Of a stretch of 64,000 nt of DNA, positions 17,932 through 29,256 are shown one piece after another; positions within the stretch are counted from its first letter, which is position 1; each line of letters begins with the position of its first letter. The notes beneath the pieces are model-generated. The model had not been told where the DNA came from and did not search any database. It saw nothing but the letters and a program-made list of their open reading frames with translations. A program made the translations under genes and the position numbers. Source of the stretch: Polynucleobacter asymbioticus (GTDB lineage: Bacteria; Pseudomonadota; Gammaproteobacteria; Burkholderiales; Burkholderiaceae); contig NZ_CP061297.1 of NCBI RefSeq assembly GCF_018687575.1, positions 124,001 through 188,000 of the forward strand, given 5' to 3'.

Positions 17932-19700
17932 GACCGGTAGGTTTTTCAACTACGCCCAACTTAGTATTGCGCCTGCCAATGTGGCGGTCACGCCTCATGC
18001 TGTTCATGCTGTTCTTCGTATTTATGCTGCTACTGATCCGCGCTTTCTGGATTCAGGGTCCAGGAAATGCTTTTTATGAAGCTAAAGGCGTACGCGGTAC
18101 ACAGCGTGAGTTGGAGTTACCCGCTTCTCGCGGAAAAATATTGGACCGAAATGGCCAGGTGATTGCGACCAGCTTGGAAGCAAAGTCGGTGATTGCCTAT
18201 AACGATACTGTGCCTGATGATTTGGCTGCGGATAAGGTGCAGAAGTTGGCGAGTCTCTTACAGATCAGCGAATCAGACTTGCGCAAAAAATTAAAAGAAG
18301 AGCGCAAGCAGATTTTCTTGAAGCGCCAAGTAGATCCTGAAGTTGCTCAACAGATTAAGCAATTAGAAATTCCAGGGATTGGTTTGAATAACGAATATCG
18401 TCGCTTTTATCCAGAGGGTGAAGCGATGGCGCACGTCGTTGGCTTTACTAATGTGGAAGATCGCGGCCAAGAGGGGATGGAGCTCTCTCGTGAAAAAGAC
18501 TTAGCTGGACATCCAGGGGCGCGTCGAGTAGTTGTGGATCGTCTGGGTCGCGTTGTCGAGGATGTTGCCATTTTGCAGTTACCGCAAAACGGTAAAGATT
18601 TGCAACTCTCCATTGATAGCAAGATTCAGTTCCTAGCTTATAACGCTGTTAAAAATGCGGTTGAGCAACACCGTGCAAGTGCTGGTGGTGCAGTGGTACT
18701 AGATACGCATACTGGTGAGATCTTAGCTCTAGCAAATTACCCAAGCTATAACCCTAACGATCGTAAAAAATTGACGGGTGAGCAGTTGCGTAATCGTGTG
18801 TTAACTGACACCTTTGAGCCTGGCTCAACAATGAAGCCCTTAACCGTAGCGATTGCTTTGGAGAAGGGGGTTATTGCTCCTAATACCAATATGGCTATCG
18901 GCGCTAAATATTTGGTTGGACCAAAACCGATTACAGATACTCATCCATACGGTAGCCTTACCGTCTCTCAGATCATTCAAAAGTCCAGCAATATTGGCAC
19001 AGCCAAAATTGCTATGAATAATTTATCCGCAGAAGAGATGTGGAATTTCTACACATCGGTTGGCTTGGGTCAGGCGCCAAAGATTGGCTTCCCCGGTGCG
19101 GTAGCAGGTACGGTTCATCCTTATAAAAAATGGATGCCAACAGATCAAGCGCGGATTGCATTTGGTTATGGTATTTCTGGTTCACTTTTTCAGGTGGCTC
19201 GTGCATATACCATCTTTGCTCGTGATGGCGAATTAGTTCCTCTTACGATTGAACGCAGTCCAGAGTTCAAGCCTGGAACACACATTATTTCTGCTAAAAC
19301 TGCGATCGAAATGCGCAACATGATGGAGTCAGTAACGGAGCCTGGTGGCACGGCCATCAAAGCGCAAGCTGAAGGTTATCGGGTTGGTGGAAAAACAGGT
19401 ACAGCGCATAAATTAGTGGGCAAGAGCTACGCCAATAAATACCGCGCTTACTTTGCAGGTCTTGCGCCAATTAGTGCACCACGCATTGTGGTTGCTGTCA
19501 TGATTGATGAACCAACTGGTGGCAGTCATTACGGTGGTGATGTTGCAGCCCCGGTGTTTTCTACTATTGTGAGCGAGACTCTTCGCACTTTAAATGTATT
19601 GCCGGATAGCAATGTGAAGCAGATGGCACTTCAGGATAAAAATCCTGCGGAAATTCAGAGTGCTGCAGTAAAAACGAATACAACGGTTTTAAAAAGATGA
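17928..19700 (+). CDS. ftsI: Peptidoglycan D,D-transpeptidase FtsI (PBP3)
   Basis: A 590-residue class B penicillin-binding protein that cross-links septal peptidoglycan. A single membrane helix lies near residues 22-40. The PBP dimerisation domain begins at 'ELPASRGKILDRNGQVIA'. The transpeptidase domain has the catalytic triplet: S300-x-x-K303 in 'FEPGSTMKPL', SSN at 353-355 and KTGT at 489-492. A GGAGG ribosome binding site sits 3-7 bases before the ATG. It works with FtsW encoded in the same cluster. Confidence 0.97.
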   Translation: MRPVGFSTTPNLVLRLPMWRSRLMLFMLFFVFMLLLIRAFWIQGPGNAFYEAKGVRGTQRELELPASRGKILDRNGQVIATSLEAKSVIAYNDTVPDDLAADKVQKLASLLQISESDLRKKLKEERKQIFLKRQVDPEVAQQIKQLEIPGIGLNNEYRRFYPEGEAMAHVVGFTNVEDRGQEGMELSREKDLAGHPGARRVVVDRLGRVVEDVAILQLPQNGKDLQLSIDSKIQFLAYNAVKNAVEQHRASAGGAVVLDTHTGEILALANYPSYNPNDRKKLTGEQLRNRVLTDTFEPGSTMKPLTVAIALEKGVIAPNTNMAIGAKYLVGPKPITDTHPYGSLTVSQIIQKSSNIGTAKIAMNNLSAEEMWNFYTSVGLGQAPKIGFPGAVAGTVHPYKKWMPTDQARIAFGYGISGSLFQVARAYTIFARDGELVPLTIERSPEFKPGTHIISAKTAIEMRNMMESVTEPGGTAIKAQAEGYRVGGKTGTAHKLVGKSYANKYRAYFAGLAPISAPRIVVAVMIDEPTGGSHYGGDVAAPVFSTIVSETLRTLNVLPDSNVKQMALQDKNPAEIQSAAVKTNTTVLKR

Positions 19701-21250
19701 TGGCAATGGTGAATATTGAACCCCATCTCTTGATCTCTCATTTACGCGATCTCACATCGGCGGATGCAAAAGTGACTGCGGATAGCCGTCAAATTGAATC
19801 TGGCGATATTTTCTTTGCCTACCCAGTTGGTCATGGCAATGCCTTGCGAGATGGTCGTGATTACATTGCTGCTGCTTTAGCAAATGGTGCAGCTGCGGTT
19901 GTATTTGATCCTGCTGATGGTATTACGAATGATTACTTAGACCGCCCTGAATGTTTTGCGCTTGAGAATTTATCTAGCGTAGTTGGGGAGCTCTGTGCTG
20001 AGTGGTATGGCTACCCAAGCAAAAGTCTGAATGTCATTGGTGTTACAGGCACTAATGGCAAAACCAGTATTACTCAATGGCTAGCGCAGGCTTTGGACGA
20101 ATCAAATCATCGCACTGCAGTATTAGGCACTTTGGGGACTGGGTTTCCGGGTGTGTTGATTCAGACTGGTTACACCACACCTGATGCACCACGTTTACAA
20201 ACGCAATTAAAAGAATTGCTCGATGCAGGGGCACAGCAGGTGGCTATAGAGATTTCTTCTCATGCTCTCGATCAAGATCGTATTGCGGGCTTGGATGTTC
20301 GTACTGCAGTATTCACTAATCTGACTCAAGACCATCTTGATTATCACGGCACGATGGGCGAGTACGCTGAAGCAAAGGCAAAACTATTTCAGTTACCTCA
20401 GATTGAAAATGCGATTATTAATTTTGATGATGCATTTGGCCGCGAATTGGCGATGAAGCTTCTTGCTGTCAATGGCCCCAAAGTATGGGGCTATGCCTTA
20501 AGCAGTAATGCGTTCGCTGGATTCGAAAAGTTTGGCGATCATTTGAAGCGTAGCTACGCAGAAAACACCCTATTTACGACCTTGGGTTATGAGTCTCAAT
20601 TCAATTGTGATGCTCAAGGTTCTAGCGCTGCCCAGCTTGCAGTTTTAGGCGAATTTAATCTCAGTAATTGCCTCGCTGTTTGGACGGTTTTACTGACCCA
20701 AGGGTTGAGTCCATGCGAGGCCTCTAAGCGCATGAGTAAGTTGAGTGCTGTTCCGGGCCGCATGGAATTGATTCGCTTGAATAAAACGCAAAGAACTGAG
20801 GGTCCATTGATCGTCGTGGACTATGCGCATACACCAGATGCTCTCACCAAAGCATTGAACGCATTAAAGCCAATTGCAAATCAACGTAATGGAAAGGTCT
20901 GGTGTGTCTTTGGTTGTGGTGGCGATCGAGATCCAGGTAAGCGCTCGCAAATGGGTAAGGTTGCTCAAGAGTTTGCTGATCATATTGTGATTACAAGCGA
21001 TAACCCCAGATCTGAAGATCCAATGTCCATCATTGCCATGATTCAGTCTGGTATGTCGGGTGACTTAAGAGATATACAGGTGCTACCAGATAGAGCAGCT
21101 GCCATTATGGCTGCCGTTCGTCATGCGGAGACCAAAGATATTGTTTTGGTTGCTGGTAAGGGGCATGAGTCGACTCAGGAAATCAATGGCAAGAAATTTG
21201 ATTTTTCTGATCAAGAGCATATTCGTTTAGCGGCAGGAGGTCAGGTATGA
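19697..21250 (+). CDS. murE: UDP-MurNAc-L-Ala-D-Glu--meso-diaminopimelate ligase
   Basis: A 517-residue Mur ligase adding the third stem residue. ATP loop 'IGVTGTNGKTSITQWL' (near residue 115), the carbamylated-lysine region 'EYAEAKAKLFQLP', and the C-terminal 'SDNPRSEDP' motif. The DNPR sequence is the known marker of meso-diaminopimelate specificity, so the wall is expected to be the normal Gram-negative type. Several ATGs cluster at the start (19697, 19700 and 19706); the first overlaps the ftsI stop. Confidence 0.97.
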   Translation: MMAMVNIEPHLLISHLRDLTSADAKVTADSRQIESGDIFFAYPVGHGNALRDGRDYIAAALANGAAAVVFDPADGITNDYLDRPECFALENLSSVVGELCAEWYGYPSKSLNVIGVTGTNGKTSITQWLAQALDESNHRTAVLGTLGTGFPGVLIQTGYTTPDAPRLQTQLKELLDAGAQQVAIEISSHALDQDRIAGLDVRTAVFTNLTQDHLDYHGTMGEYAEAKAKLFQLPQIENAIINFDDAFGRELAMKLLAVNGPKVWGYALSSNAFAGFEKFGDHLKRSYAENTLFTTLGYESQFNCDAQGSSAAQLAVLGEFNLSNCLAVWTVLLTQGLSPCEASKRMSKLSAVPGRMELIRLNKTQRTEGPLIVVDYAHTPDALTKALNALKPIANQRNGKVWCVFGCGGDRDPGKRSQMGKVAQEFADHIVITSDNPRSEDPMSIIAMIQSGMSGDLRDIQVLPDRAAAIMAAVRHAETKDIVLVAGKGHESTQEINGKKFDFSDQEHIRLAAGGQV

Positions 21251-22695
21251 GCACGCCTATGACTACTCTTGCCCAAGTTCATGCCATGCTGCCAGACAGT
21301 CAATTGATTCATGTTGACGCAAAGTCTGCTGGAGCAATCTCTATTTCTCGTGTTGGCAGCGATAGTCGTCAGATTCAGTCAGATGAATTATTTATTGCTT
21401 TGTCGGGTGATCGCTTCGATGCGCATGACTTCCTAGGCGATGTGGCGGCAGCAGGTGCAAGTGCAGCGCTGATTAGCCATCAAGAAAAATGTCCTGCAAA
21501 CTTACCTGCAGTATGTGTCCGTGATGTAAAACAAAGCTTGGGTGCGCTAGCAAAAGCATGGCGTTCACAGTTCTCTATTCCAGTGGCTTTGGTAACGGGA
21601 TCTAATGGCAAGACCACTGTAAAAGAGATGATTGCTTCGATCTTCAAGGCGGCTGCAGGTGAAGAGTGCACTCTGGTCACTAAAGGTAATTTTAATAATG
21701 ATATTGGCCTACCTTTAACTTTGCTACGCATGCGATCAACCGATCGCTTAGCAGTGATTGAGTTGGGGATGAATCATCCTGGCGAAACAGCAGAACTAGC
21801 CTGCATCGCTCAAGCTAATATTGCCCTAATTAACAATGCACAGCGGGAGCATCAAGAGTTTATGTCGACTGTGGAAGCTGTTGCAAGGGAACATGCAACT
21901 GCTGTGAGTTCGCTGCCGTCAGATGGTGTTGCAGTCTTCCCAGCGGATTCAGAATTCTCTTCAGTTTGGCGTCAAGCCGCTGCAGGGTGCAAGGTAATTG
22001 ATTTTGCTTTATCCGCTAACTCTCCCTCAGTCATGGCCTCTGTGACAGGTAAGTTATTGGCTAGCGGAAAAATTGAGATTGCAACTGAACTGGGCAAGGT
22101 TGAGGTTCAGCTCAATACCTTAGGAATGCACAATGTCCGCAACGCTTTAGCAGCTAGTGCCGTTGCCTTAGGCGCTGGTTTAAGTCTGGAACAAATCAGG
22201 GTCGGCCTAGAGTCTTTTGTTCCAGTAAATGGACGTATGCAATCGAAGCCTCTGAATGTAGGTCGCACCTTGATTGATGATAGTTACAACGCAAATCCTG
22301 ATTCTGTGAGGGCTGCTATTGATGCATTGAAGCAGTCTGGAAATGCTTCCTGGTTGGTGTTGGGTGATATGGGTGAGGTCGGTGATCAAGGCCCTGCGTT
22401 CCATGAGGAGGTTGGTGCCTATGCTGCAGAGCAGGGGGTTGGCAAGTTATTTGCCCTTGGAGAGCAGTGCAAATTTGCTGTACAGGGATTTAATGATTCA
22501 CAGAAAACTCAGCTTGCTAAGAGTGCTACTCATTTCACAAGCTTGGATCAGTTGCTTCAGGAGTTAAATACAGCACTAGCCGATCAAGAATCGAGCAAGC
22601 ACATGCATTTGGATATTTTGGTTAAGGGATCTCGTTTTATGCGTATGGAGCGTGTAGTGCAGGCCTTATTAGAGGAGGCGAAAACATGCTCTTAA
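21247..22695 (+). CDS. murF: UDP-MurNAc-tripeptide--D-Ala-D-Ala ligase
   Basis: A 482-residue Mur ligase attaching D-Ala-D-Ala. '[21 protein letters not shown]' is the ATP loop, '[19 protein letters not shown]' and '[13 protein letters not shown]' are ligase motifs, and '[18 protein letters not shown]' is characteristic of MurF. It receives the dipeptide from Ddl encoded downstream. Four-base overlap with murE and ten-base overlap with mraY. Confidence 0.97.
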   Translation: MSTPMTTLAQVHAMLPDSQLIHVDAKSAGAISISRVGSDSRQIQSDELFIALSGDRFDAHDFLGDVAAAGASAALISHQEKCPANLPAVCVRDVKQSLGALAKAWRSQFSIPVALVTGSNGKTTVKEMIASIFKAAAGEECTLVTKGNFNNDIGLPLTLLRMRSTDRLAVIELGMNHPGETAELACIAQANIALINNAQREHQEFMSTVEAVAREHATAVSSLPSDGVAVFPADSEFSSVWRQAAAGCKVIDFALSANSPSVMASVTGKLLASGKIEIATELGKVEVQLNTLGMHNVRNALAASAVALGAGLSLEQIRVGLESFVPVNGRMQSKPLNVGRTLIDDSYNANPDSVRAAIDALKQSGNASWLVLGDMGEVGDQGPAFHEEVGAYAAEQGVGKLFALGEQCKFAVQGFNDSQKTQLAKSATHFTSLDQLLQELNTALADQESSKHMHLDILVKGSRFMRMERVVQALLEEAKTCS

Positions 22696-23855
22696 TATTG
22701 GCCCAATGGCTGCAAGATGATTTTGGATTTTTTCGAGTCTTTAACTACATCACTTTTAGAGCGGTGATGGCAACCGTGACAGCCTTGCTAATTGGTTTAG
22801 CGGCTGGTCCGTGGGTTATTCGGAAGTTAACTGCGTTAAAAATGGGTCAAGCAGTTCGTACAGATGGCCCACAAACCCATTTAGTGAAATCAGGCACCCC
22901 AACTATGGGTGGCGTATTGATTCTTTTAGGTATTTTTATCTCTTGCATGTTGTGGGCTGATTTGAGTAATCGCTTTATTTGGATTGTGATGATTGTGACC
23001 TTTGGATTTGGCTTGGTGGGTTGGGTTGATGATTACCGCAAAGTAGCACGCAAAGATCCCAAAGGAATGGCTTCAAGAGAAAAATTCTTTTGGCAAACTT
23101 TGATTGGATTATTTGCTGCTATTTACTTGGCTTTTTCTGTATCCGAAGTGAATAACCTCAAAGTCTTGCAGTTGTTCTTTGATTGGCTTAAGAGTGGCTT
23201 TGCTTTGGACCTGCCCGCTAAATCAAACCTACTCATTCCTTTCATGAAAGAGGTGAGCTATCCATTGGGTGTGATGGGCTTCATTATTTTGAGTTACCTA
23301 GTGATTGTTGGTAGTAGCAATGCCGTGAATCTCACAGATGGTTTGGATGGTCTGGTGATCATGCCGGTGATATTAGTTGGCGCTGCTCTGGGTGCTTTTG
23401 CTTATGTGATGGGTAATGCAATCTACGCAAAGTATCTGTTGTTCCCGTACATTCCTGGCGCAGGTGAGCTCATGATTTTCTGTGGTGCCATGGGTGGTGC
23501 TGGATTGGCATTCCTTTGGTACAACACGCATCCTGCTCAAGTCTTTATGGGTGATGTTGGCGCTCTTGCTTTAGGTGGAGCACTTGGAACGATTGCTGTG
23601 ATTGTTCGTCAAGAAATTGTGCTCTTTGTAATGGGCGGAATCTTCGTAGCAGAAACGGTCTCAGTGATGATGCAAGTGTTCTGGTTCAAATTTACCAAGA
23701 AGCGTTTTGGTGAAGGCCGTCGCATTTTTAGGATGGCTCCACTGCATCACCATTTCGAATTGGGTGGATGGCGCGAAACACAAGTCGTGGTTCGCTTCTG
23801 GATCATCACCATTTTATTAGTCCTCATTGGCCTGTCCAGCCTGAAATTACGGTAA
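22686..23855 (+). CDS. mraY: Phospho-MurNAc-pentapeptide transferase
   Basis: A 389-residue polytopic inner-membrane enzyme with about ten helices that makes lipid I from UDP-MurNAc-pentapeptide and undecaprenyl phosphate. Conserved cytoplasmic sites: '[11 protein letters not shown]', '[16 protein letters not shown]' with the catalytic aspartate pair, '[12 protein letters not shown]', '[12 protein letters not shown]', and the histidine cluster '[13 protein letters not shown]'. Product passes to MurG. Confidence 0.97.
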   Translation: MLLILAQWLQDDFGFFRVFNYITFRAVMATVTALLIGLAAGPWVIRKLTALKMGQAVRTDGPQTHLVKSGTPTMGGVLILLGIFISCMLWADLSNRFIWIVMIVTFGFGLVGWVDDYRKVARKDPKGMASREKFFWQTLIGLFAAIYLAFSVSEVNNLKVLQLFFDWLKSGFALDLPAKSNLLIPFMKEVSYPLGVMGFIILSYLVIVGSSNAVNLTDGLDGLVIMPVILVGAALGAFAYVMGNAIYAKYLLFPYIPGAGELMIFCGAMGGAGLAFLWYNTHPAQVFMGDVGALALGGALGTIAVIVRQEIVLFVMGGIFVAETVSVMMQVFWFKFTKKRFGEGRRIFRMAPLHHHFELGGWRETQVVVRFWIITILLVLIGLSSLKLR

Positions 23856-23865
23856 GCCAAAGAAT

Positions 23866-25485
23866 ATGCATAACTTAGACCAAGCCTTCGCCAACCCAGC
23901 ACTCATCGCAGATGAGGGTTATAAAGCACCTCAACATTTCTTGATTTTAGGATTGGGTGAATCTGGCTATGCCATGGCCAAGTGGTGTTTGCGAAATGCA
24001 GCAAAGGTTAGCCTGGCCGATACACGTGATCGTGAAAAGCTGAATGAGCGACAAAAAGCTTGGTTAGCTGATCTTGAATTTGCAGGGCTTCAAGAGGCTT
24101 ATTTTGGCCCGCTGGATGATCTTCATTTGAAGGGTGTTGATGTCATCGGTATTAGTCCTGGTTTATCACCACTACAGGAACCGATCGCTTCATTCTTAGC
24201 GAAAGCGCAAGAAGCTAGTATTGATATCTGGGGAGAGCTGGAATTTTTTGCTAGGGCTATTGCCGCATTGGACCGCATGGCTCAAGCTGATCAGTCTCAA
24301 TATAAGCCTGCTTTATTGGCGATTACCGGCACAAATGGAAAGACAACAACAACTGCGCTCACAGGGCAGCTGTGTGAGCGCGCCGGCAAGCGAGTTGCTG
24401 TTGCTGGAAATATTAGTCCAGCAGCTCTTGATAAGTTAATGTCTTGCCTTGATCAATGCGATCAAGTTGTAGACATGCCTGAGATTTGGGTGCTTGAACT
24501 CTCTAGCTTCCAATTGGTTTACACAAGTACCTTCAATGCAACAGCAGCAACTGTATTAAATATTACGCAAGACCATTTAGATTGGCATGGTGATATGCAG
24601 GCTTATATTGATGCAAAAGCCAATATCTTTGGGCAAGATACTGTCTGCATTCTGAATCGTGATGATTCGCTTGTAATGAATCTGCTGACTGACGAGCAAA
24701 AGGCCAATAAAGCAATCATTACTTTTGGTGCAGGCCGACCTGATGAGCAGGGTGCTTTTGGAATTGAGCATGATCTACGCGCTGGTGGAATTGATTGGTT
24801 AGTTTGGGCGGAGGTGGATGAAGATCTTGAGCCTCAACCGAAGCGTCGCCGTAAGGTGGCTCTTGTGGAAGAAGAGCCATTGAGACTTAAGCGTTTAATA
24901 CCCGCTGATGCTTTACGTATTCGCGGTCGCCATAATGCATTAAATGCATTAGCCGCATTAGCTTTAGCCCGAGCAGCCGGCTTACCAATGAATATGCTCT
25001 TACATGGGTTGCGTGACTACCATGGCGAGCCGCATCGTGTTCAAAGTGTTGCGATTGTCTCTAATGTTGAATATGTAGATGACAGCAAAGGCACCAATGT
25101 GGGTGCAACAGTTGCCGCATTAAATGGCCTGAGTGCTAATGAGTCTGGCAAGCGAATCTGGTTGATTGCTGGTGGTGACGGCAAGGGTCAGGACTTTAGT
25201 CCATTACGTGATCCTGTACTACGGTTTGTAAAAGGGGTATTCCTGATTGGCAAGGATGCTCCAGTCATTGCTGAGGCTTTGGCTGAATCAGCGTCTTGCG
25301 TCATGAGCCAGACGCTCCAGAGCGCAGTAGCAGAAGCTGCAAAACAAGCTCAGTCTGGCGATATCGTTTTGTTATCTCCAGCGTGCGCAAGTTTTGACCA
25401 GTTTAGTGATTACGTAGCACGTGCCGAAGCCTTTGTTGCTGAAGTTCAAGAGTTGGGAATGCAATTCGAAGGAGCTGATGCATGA
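23866..25485 (+). CDS. murD: UDP-MurNAc-L-Ala--D-glutamate ligase
   Basis: A 539-residue Mur ligase, long for the family (E. coli has about 440). The N-terminal 'FLILGLGESGYAMAKWCL' domain binds UDP, the ATP loop is 'LAITGTNGKTTTTALTGQL' (near residue 155), then 'LELSSFQLVYTS' and 'DHLDWHGDMQAYIDAKANIF'. The extra length lies in a leading segment of about 20 residues and a charged insert near residues 320-345 containing 'KRRRKVALVEEEP'. Such inserts are seen in betaproteobacterial MurD; effect unknown. Overlaps ftsW by four bases. Confidence 0.96.
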   Translation: MHNLDQAFANPALIADEGYKAPQHFLILGLGESGYAMAKWCLRNAAKVSLADTRDREKLNERQKAWLADLEFAGLQEAYFGPLDDLHLKGVDVIGISPGLSPLQEPIASFLAKAQEASIDIWGELEFFARAIAALDRMAQADQSQYKPALLAITGTNGKTTTTALTGQLCERAGKRVAVAGNISPAALDKLMSCLDQCDQVVDMPEIWVLELSSFQLVYTSTFNATAATVLNITQDHLDWHGDMQAYIDAKANIFGQDTVCILNRDDSLVMNLLTDEQKANKAIITFGAGRPDEQGAFGIEHDLRAGGIDWLVWAEVDEDLEPQPKRRRKVALVEEEPLRLKRLIPADALRIRGRHNALNALAALALARAAGLPMNMLLHGLRDYHGEPHRVQSVAIVSNVEYVDDSKGTNVGATVAALNGLSANESGKRIWLIAGGDGKGQDFSPLRDPVLRFVKGVFLIGKDAPVIAEALAESASCVMSQTLQSAVAEAAKQAQSGDIVLLSPACASFDQFSDYVARAEAFVAEVQELGMQFEGADA

Positions 25486-26753
25486 GTTTGAAGGAAAAAC
25501 TTTTTCCTGAGAATCGTTTGGGTCTTGGCCGCTTCTGGAATTTTTCCAGAGGTGGGATAGATAATTTCCGCAGCGGTCTGAGAGATGCGGTCTCTGGTGT
25601 TGAGCAAACCCGCTCACGCATGATGGACTATGACCAGCTATTGGTATGGGCAGTATTGTCCCTAGCCTTAATTGGCTTGGTGATGGTCTACTCGGCTTCG
25701 ATTACCTTGGCTGATGGGCCTAAGTATGCAAATTACAGCAGTAATTTCTTCCTCATTCGGCATTGCATTTCATTAGCGATTGCCATTGGGGTTGCTATTT
25801 GGGTATTCAAAATCCCAACTCATGTGTGGGATCGTTATTCACCGGTGATTTTTGGTTTGACGGTTTTACTATTAATTGCCGTACTCATTCCTGGTGTTGG
25901 GAAAGGGGTGAATGGTGCCAGACGCTGGATTCCATTGGGTCTCATGAATTTCCAGCCATCAGAATTAATGAAGTTTGCAGCAATCATCTTTGCAGCAAGC
26001 TATACAGTTCAACGCCAAGAATATCTTCACTCGTTTGTGAAGGGCATGTTACCAATGGGTATTGCAGTTGCTTTAGTTGGTGGATTGCTGATGGCTGAAC
26101 CTGATATGGGTGCATTCGTTGTAGTTGCCTTGATTGCATTTGGAATTTTGTTCTTAGGCGGTATCAATGCGAAGTTATTTGGTGGCTTGATTTTGGTTGG
26201 CATCATGAGCGGTGCCATCATGATTGCACTCTCACCATTCCGTCGTGGCCGCATGCTGGCATTCATGGATCCATGGCAAGTAGATAACGCAGCCAACAAA
26301 GGTTATCAGCTAACCCACTCTCTAATGGCATTTGGTCGTGGGGAATGGTTCGGAGTAGGCTTAGGTGGAAGTGTCGAGAAGCTACATTACCTTCCAGAGG
26401 CGCATACCGATTTCATCATGGCGGTGATTGGCGAAGAGCTTGGATTCGTTGGTGTTGTAGTGATGATCTTTTTGTTTTATTGGATCGTGCGTCGCGCGTT
26501 CCTCATTGGTCGCACTGCTTTACAGCTGGATCGCAGTTTTGCTGGTCTCGCCGCTAAGGGTGTTGCGATATGGATTGGTTGGCAAGCATTTATCAATATG
26601 GGTGTGAACTTGGGCTTGCTTCCCACCAAGGGGCTGACTCTTCCTTTGGTCAGCTATGGCGGCTCAGGAATTTTGATGAATGCAGTCGCAGTCGCAATGC
26701 TCCTACGTATTGATTACGAAAATCGTATCTTGATGCGAGGTGGTAAGTTATGA
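25482..26753 (+). CDS. ftsW: Peptidoglycan glycosyltransferase FtsW
   Basis: A 423-residue SEDS-family membrane protein with about ten helices that polymerises septal glycan together with FtsI. A cytoplasmic N-terminal tail of about 45 residues precedes the first helix. Family motifs: 'GVNGARRWIPLGLMNFQPSELMKFA', 'YQLTHSLMAFGRGEWFGVGLGGSVEKLHYLPEAHTDFIMAVIGEELGF' (with the essential aspartate region), and 'LPLVSYGGSGILMN'. Placed between murD and murG, overlapping both. Confidence 0.96.
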   Translation: MSLKEKLFPENRLGLGRFWNFSRGGIDNFRSGLRDAVSGVEQTRSRMMDYDQLLVWAVLSLALIGLVMVYSASITLADGPKYANYSSNFFLIRHCISLAIAIGVAIWVFKIPTHVWDRYSPVIFGLTVLLLIAVLIPGVGKGVNGARRWIPLGLMNFQPSELMKFAAIIFAASYTVQRQEYLHSFVKGMLPMGIAVALVGGLLMAEPDMGAFVVVALIAFGILFLGGINAKLFGGLILVGIMSGAIMIALSPFRRGRMLAFMDPWQVDNAANKGYQLTHSLMAFGRGEWFGVGLGGSVEKLHYLPEAHTDFIMAVIGEELGFVGVVVMIFLFYWIVRRAFLIGRTALQLDRSFAGLAAKGVAIWIGWQAFINMGVNLGLLPTKGLTLPLVSYGGSGILMNAVAVAMLLRIDYENRILMRGGKL

Positions 26754-27823
26754 CCAAGCCATCCATCTTGATTATGGCCGGTGGTACTGGGGGACATATT
26801 TTCCCAGGTCTAGCTGTTGCCGAATACCTACGTGTTTGTGGTTGGAATGTTTTTTGGCTTGGCAACGAAAGTGGTATGGAATACCGCTTGGTCAAAGCTT
26901 GCGACTTCCCATTTGAAGCCGTTGACTTTGGTGGCTTGCGTGGCAAAGGCATTAAAACCAAACTCATGTTGCCATTTAACCTGGCAAGAGCCAGTCTGCA
27001 GAGTTTGAAGATCATGCGACGCATTAAGCCAAATGTGGTTTTAGGGATGGGTGGATACATTACATTTCCCGGCGGCTTAATGACTAAGTTTTTAAAGAAG
27101 CCACTGGTTTTGCATGAAGCCAATTCCGTAGCTGGAAGTGCGAATCGCGCTCTAGCCAAAATTGCTATGCGTACTTTGACAGGCTTTCCAGATACGATGG
27201 CTCATGCTGAATGGGTTGGTAATCCAATCCGCGAAGAATTCGAAGCTGTTGGCGCGCCAGCCAAACGATATGAAACACGCACTGGGACACTATCGATCTT
27301 GGTGGTTGGCGGCAGCCTGGGTGCGACTGCTTTGAATGAGGTAATTCCAGCTGCTTTGGCATTGATGGATAAAGATGCGCGTCCACAGGTGATTCATCAG
27401 GCAGGTGATAAACATCTCGCAGATCTACAGCAACGATATGCTGATTTAGGTGTTTCTGCTGACATTCGTCCTTTCATTGACGACATGCCAACTGCTTATG
27501 CTCAAGCAGATCTCGTTATCTGCCGCTCTGGTGCCATGACTGTTTCAGAAATCGCAGCCTGTGGTGTTGCATCTTGTTTGATTCCATTCCCATACGCAAT
27601 TGATGATCATCAGACTGCAAACGCACGATTTTTGTCGGATGCGGATGCAGCTATTCTCTTGCCACAGCAAGATCTCAATGCACAGGATCTGGCATCCATG
27701 ATTCAAAACTTTAGTCGCCAAGATTTACAGGTGATGGCTGAGCGTGCTCATGCTTTAGCTAAGCCCCATGCAACTCAGCGAGTGGCTGAAGTATGTGCAG
27801 ACTGTGCGGGAGTAGGTATATGA
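26750..27823 (+). CDS. murG: UDP-GlcNAc transferase MurG
   Basis: A 357-residue GT-B glycosyltransferase that converts lipid I to lipid II on the inner face of the membrane. The N-terminal loop '[19 protein letters not shown]' binds the lipid phosphate. Other sites are '[13 protein letters not shown]', '[13 protein letters not shown]', 'LVVGGSLGA', '[17 protein letters not shown]' and '[14 protein letters not shown]' for UDP-GlcNAc. Its stop overlaps the murC start (ATGA). Confidence 0.97.
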   Translation: MTKPSILIMAGGTGGHIFPGLAVAEYLRVCGWNVFWLGNESGMEYRLVKACDFPFEAVDFGGLRGKGIKTKLMLPFNLARASLQSLKIMRRIKPNVVLGMGGYITFPGGLMTKFLKKPLVLHEANSVAGSANRALAKIAMRTLTGFPDTMAHAEWVGNPIREEFEAVGAPAKRYETRTGTLSILVVGGSLGATALNEVIPAALALMDKDARPQVIHQAGDKHLADLQQRYADLGVSADIRPFIDDMPTAYAQADLVICRSGAMTVSEIAACGVASCLIPFPYAIDDHQTANARFLSDADAAILLPQQDLNAQDLASMIQNFSRQDLQVMAERAHALAKPHATQRVAEVCADCAGVGI

Positions 27824-29256
27824 AACATATTGTTCAGCAAATACATTTTGTTGGTATCGGCGGAGCAGGCATGAGCGGCATTGCCGAAGTCTTACTGAAT
27901 TTGGGTTACCAGGTATCTGGGTCAGACTTGGCTGAAAGTGCTTCAACCAAGCGCCTTACAGATTTAGGTGCAGTTATTCATATTGGCCATGATCCTAAAA
28001 ATATTGGCACTGCAGAGGCGGTAGTGATTTCTACTGCAGTTGCAGGCAATAACCCTGAAGTGCTGGCTGCTCGCGCGGCTAAGGTTCCTGTTATTCAGCG
28101 TGCCGTCATGCTCGGTGAACTCATGCGATTGAAGCAGGGTATTGCAATTGCAGGCACCCATGGCAAAACAACGACAACCAGTTTAGTTGCTTCAGTTTTG
28201 GCGGAGGGAGGTTTAGATCCTACCTTTGTAATTGGTGGAAAGTTAAATTCTGCAGGTGCTAATGCGCGCTTAGGTCAAGGCGATTTCATTGTTGTTGAAG
28301 CAGATGAGTCTGATGCCTCTTTCTTGCAATTATTCCCAGCAATGGAGGTAGTCACCAACATTGATGCTGATCATATGGATACCTATCAGCATGATATGGC
28401 GAGATTAAAGCAAGCATTTGTTCAGTTCATTCAACGTATGCCTTTTTATGGCGTTGCAGTTTTGTGTATTGATGATGCCAACGTTCGGGACATTATCCCG
28501 TTTGTATCTCAGCCAGTATTACGCTATGGCTTATCTGAAGATGCGGATATTCGTGCGAGTAACGTACGTGCTGAAGGCACTCGTATGCACTTTACGGTTG
28601 ATCGTAAAACTGTGCGTCGCCATGGTAATAAACCGGGCCGCCTTGAAGTGCAATTAAATTTGCCTGGTTTGCACAACGTTCGAAATGCATTGGCAGCAAT
28701 TGGTATTGCAACGGAATTGGGTGTTGGCGACGAAGCCATAGTGAAAGCTTTATCTGAATTTAGTGGTGTTGGCCGCCGTTTCCAAAGGTATGGAGAAATT
28801 CCTTTGGCAGCTGGTGGAAGCTTTACTTTAATAGATGATTACGGTCACCATCCCGTTGAAATGGCGGCGACGTTATCCGCAGCTCGTGGTGCTTATCCAG
28901 ACCGTCGATTGGTATTAGCGTTCCAGCCCCATCGTTTTACAAGAACGCGTGATTGCTTCGGTGAATTTGTACAGGTACTCAAAAACTTTGATGCACTTGT
29001 ACTTACAGAAGTGTACCCAGCTGGCGAGGCCAAGATTCCAGGTGCTGATGGTCAAAGCCTTATGAAAGCAGCGCTGACAACTGATAAGGCTTTGAACGGC
29101 TCCTTAGACAGCTCAGCCGTAGCCTTTGCTCCGAGTGTTGCCGACATGCCTGAAAAACTCTCTACCTTATTGCGTGATGGCGATGTCTTAATCACGATGG
29201 GTGCAGGCTCTATCTCTGGCTTGCCTCATGTATTAGCGGAGACAAAACATGTCTAA
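27820..29256 (+). CDS. murC: UDP-N-acetylmuramate--L-alanine ligase
   Basis: A 478-residue Mur ligase, first of the stem-peptide ligases. '[22 protein letters not shown]' is the UDP-binding start, '[19 protein letters not shown]' the ATP loop, '[15 protein letters not shown]', and '[16 protein letters not shown]'. The frame could begin 27 bases earlier inside murG, but the ATG at 27820 gives the canonical [12 protein letters not shown] start and the usual ATGA coupling with murG. Confidence 0.97.
   Translation: MKHIVQQIHFVGIGGAGMSGIAEVLLNLGYQVSGSDLAESASTKRLTDLGAVIHIGHDPKNIGTAEAVVISTAVAGNNPEVLAARAAKVPVIQRAVMLGELMRLKQGIAIAGTHGKTTTTSLVASVLAEGGLDPTFVIGGKLNSAGANARLGQGDFIVVEADESDASFLQLFPAMEVVTNIDADHMDTYQHDMARLKQAFVQFIQRMPFYGVAVLCIDDANVRDIIPFVSQPVLRYGLSEDADIRASNVRAEGTRMHFTVDRKTVRRHGNKPGRLEVQLNLPGLHNVRNALAAIGIATELGVGDEAIVKALSEFSGVGRRFQRYGEIPLAAGGSFTLIDDYGHHPVEMAATLSAARGAYPDRRLVLAFQPHRFTRTRDCFGEFVQVLKNFDALVLTEVYPAGEAKIPGADGQSLMKAALTTDKALNGSLDSSAVAFAPSVADMPEKLSTLLRDGDVLITMGAGSISGLPHVLAETKHV

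Noticed and set aside
26650..27159. A 169-residue minus-strand frame across the ftsW-murG junction
   Set aside because: Antisense to two certain genes with overlapping starts; its composition is that of a reverse-frame shadow.
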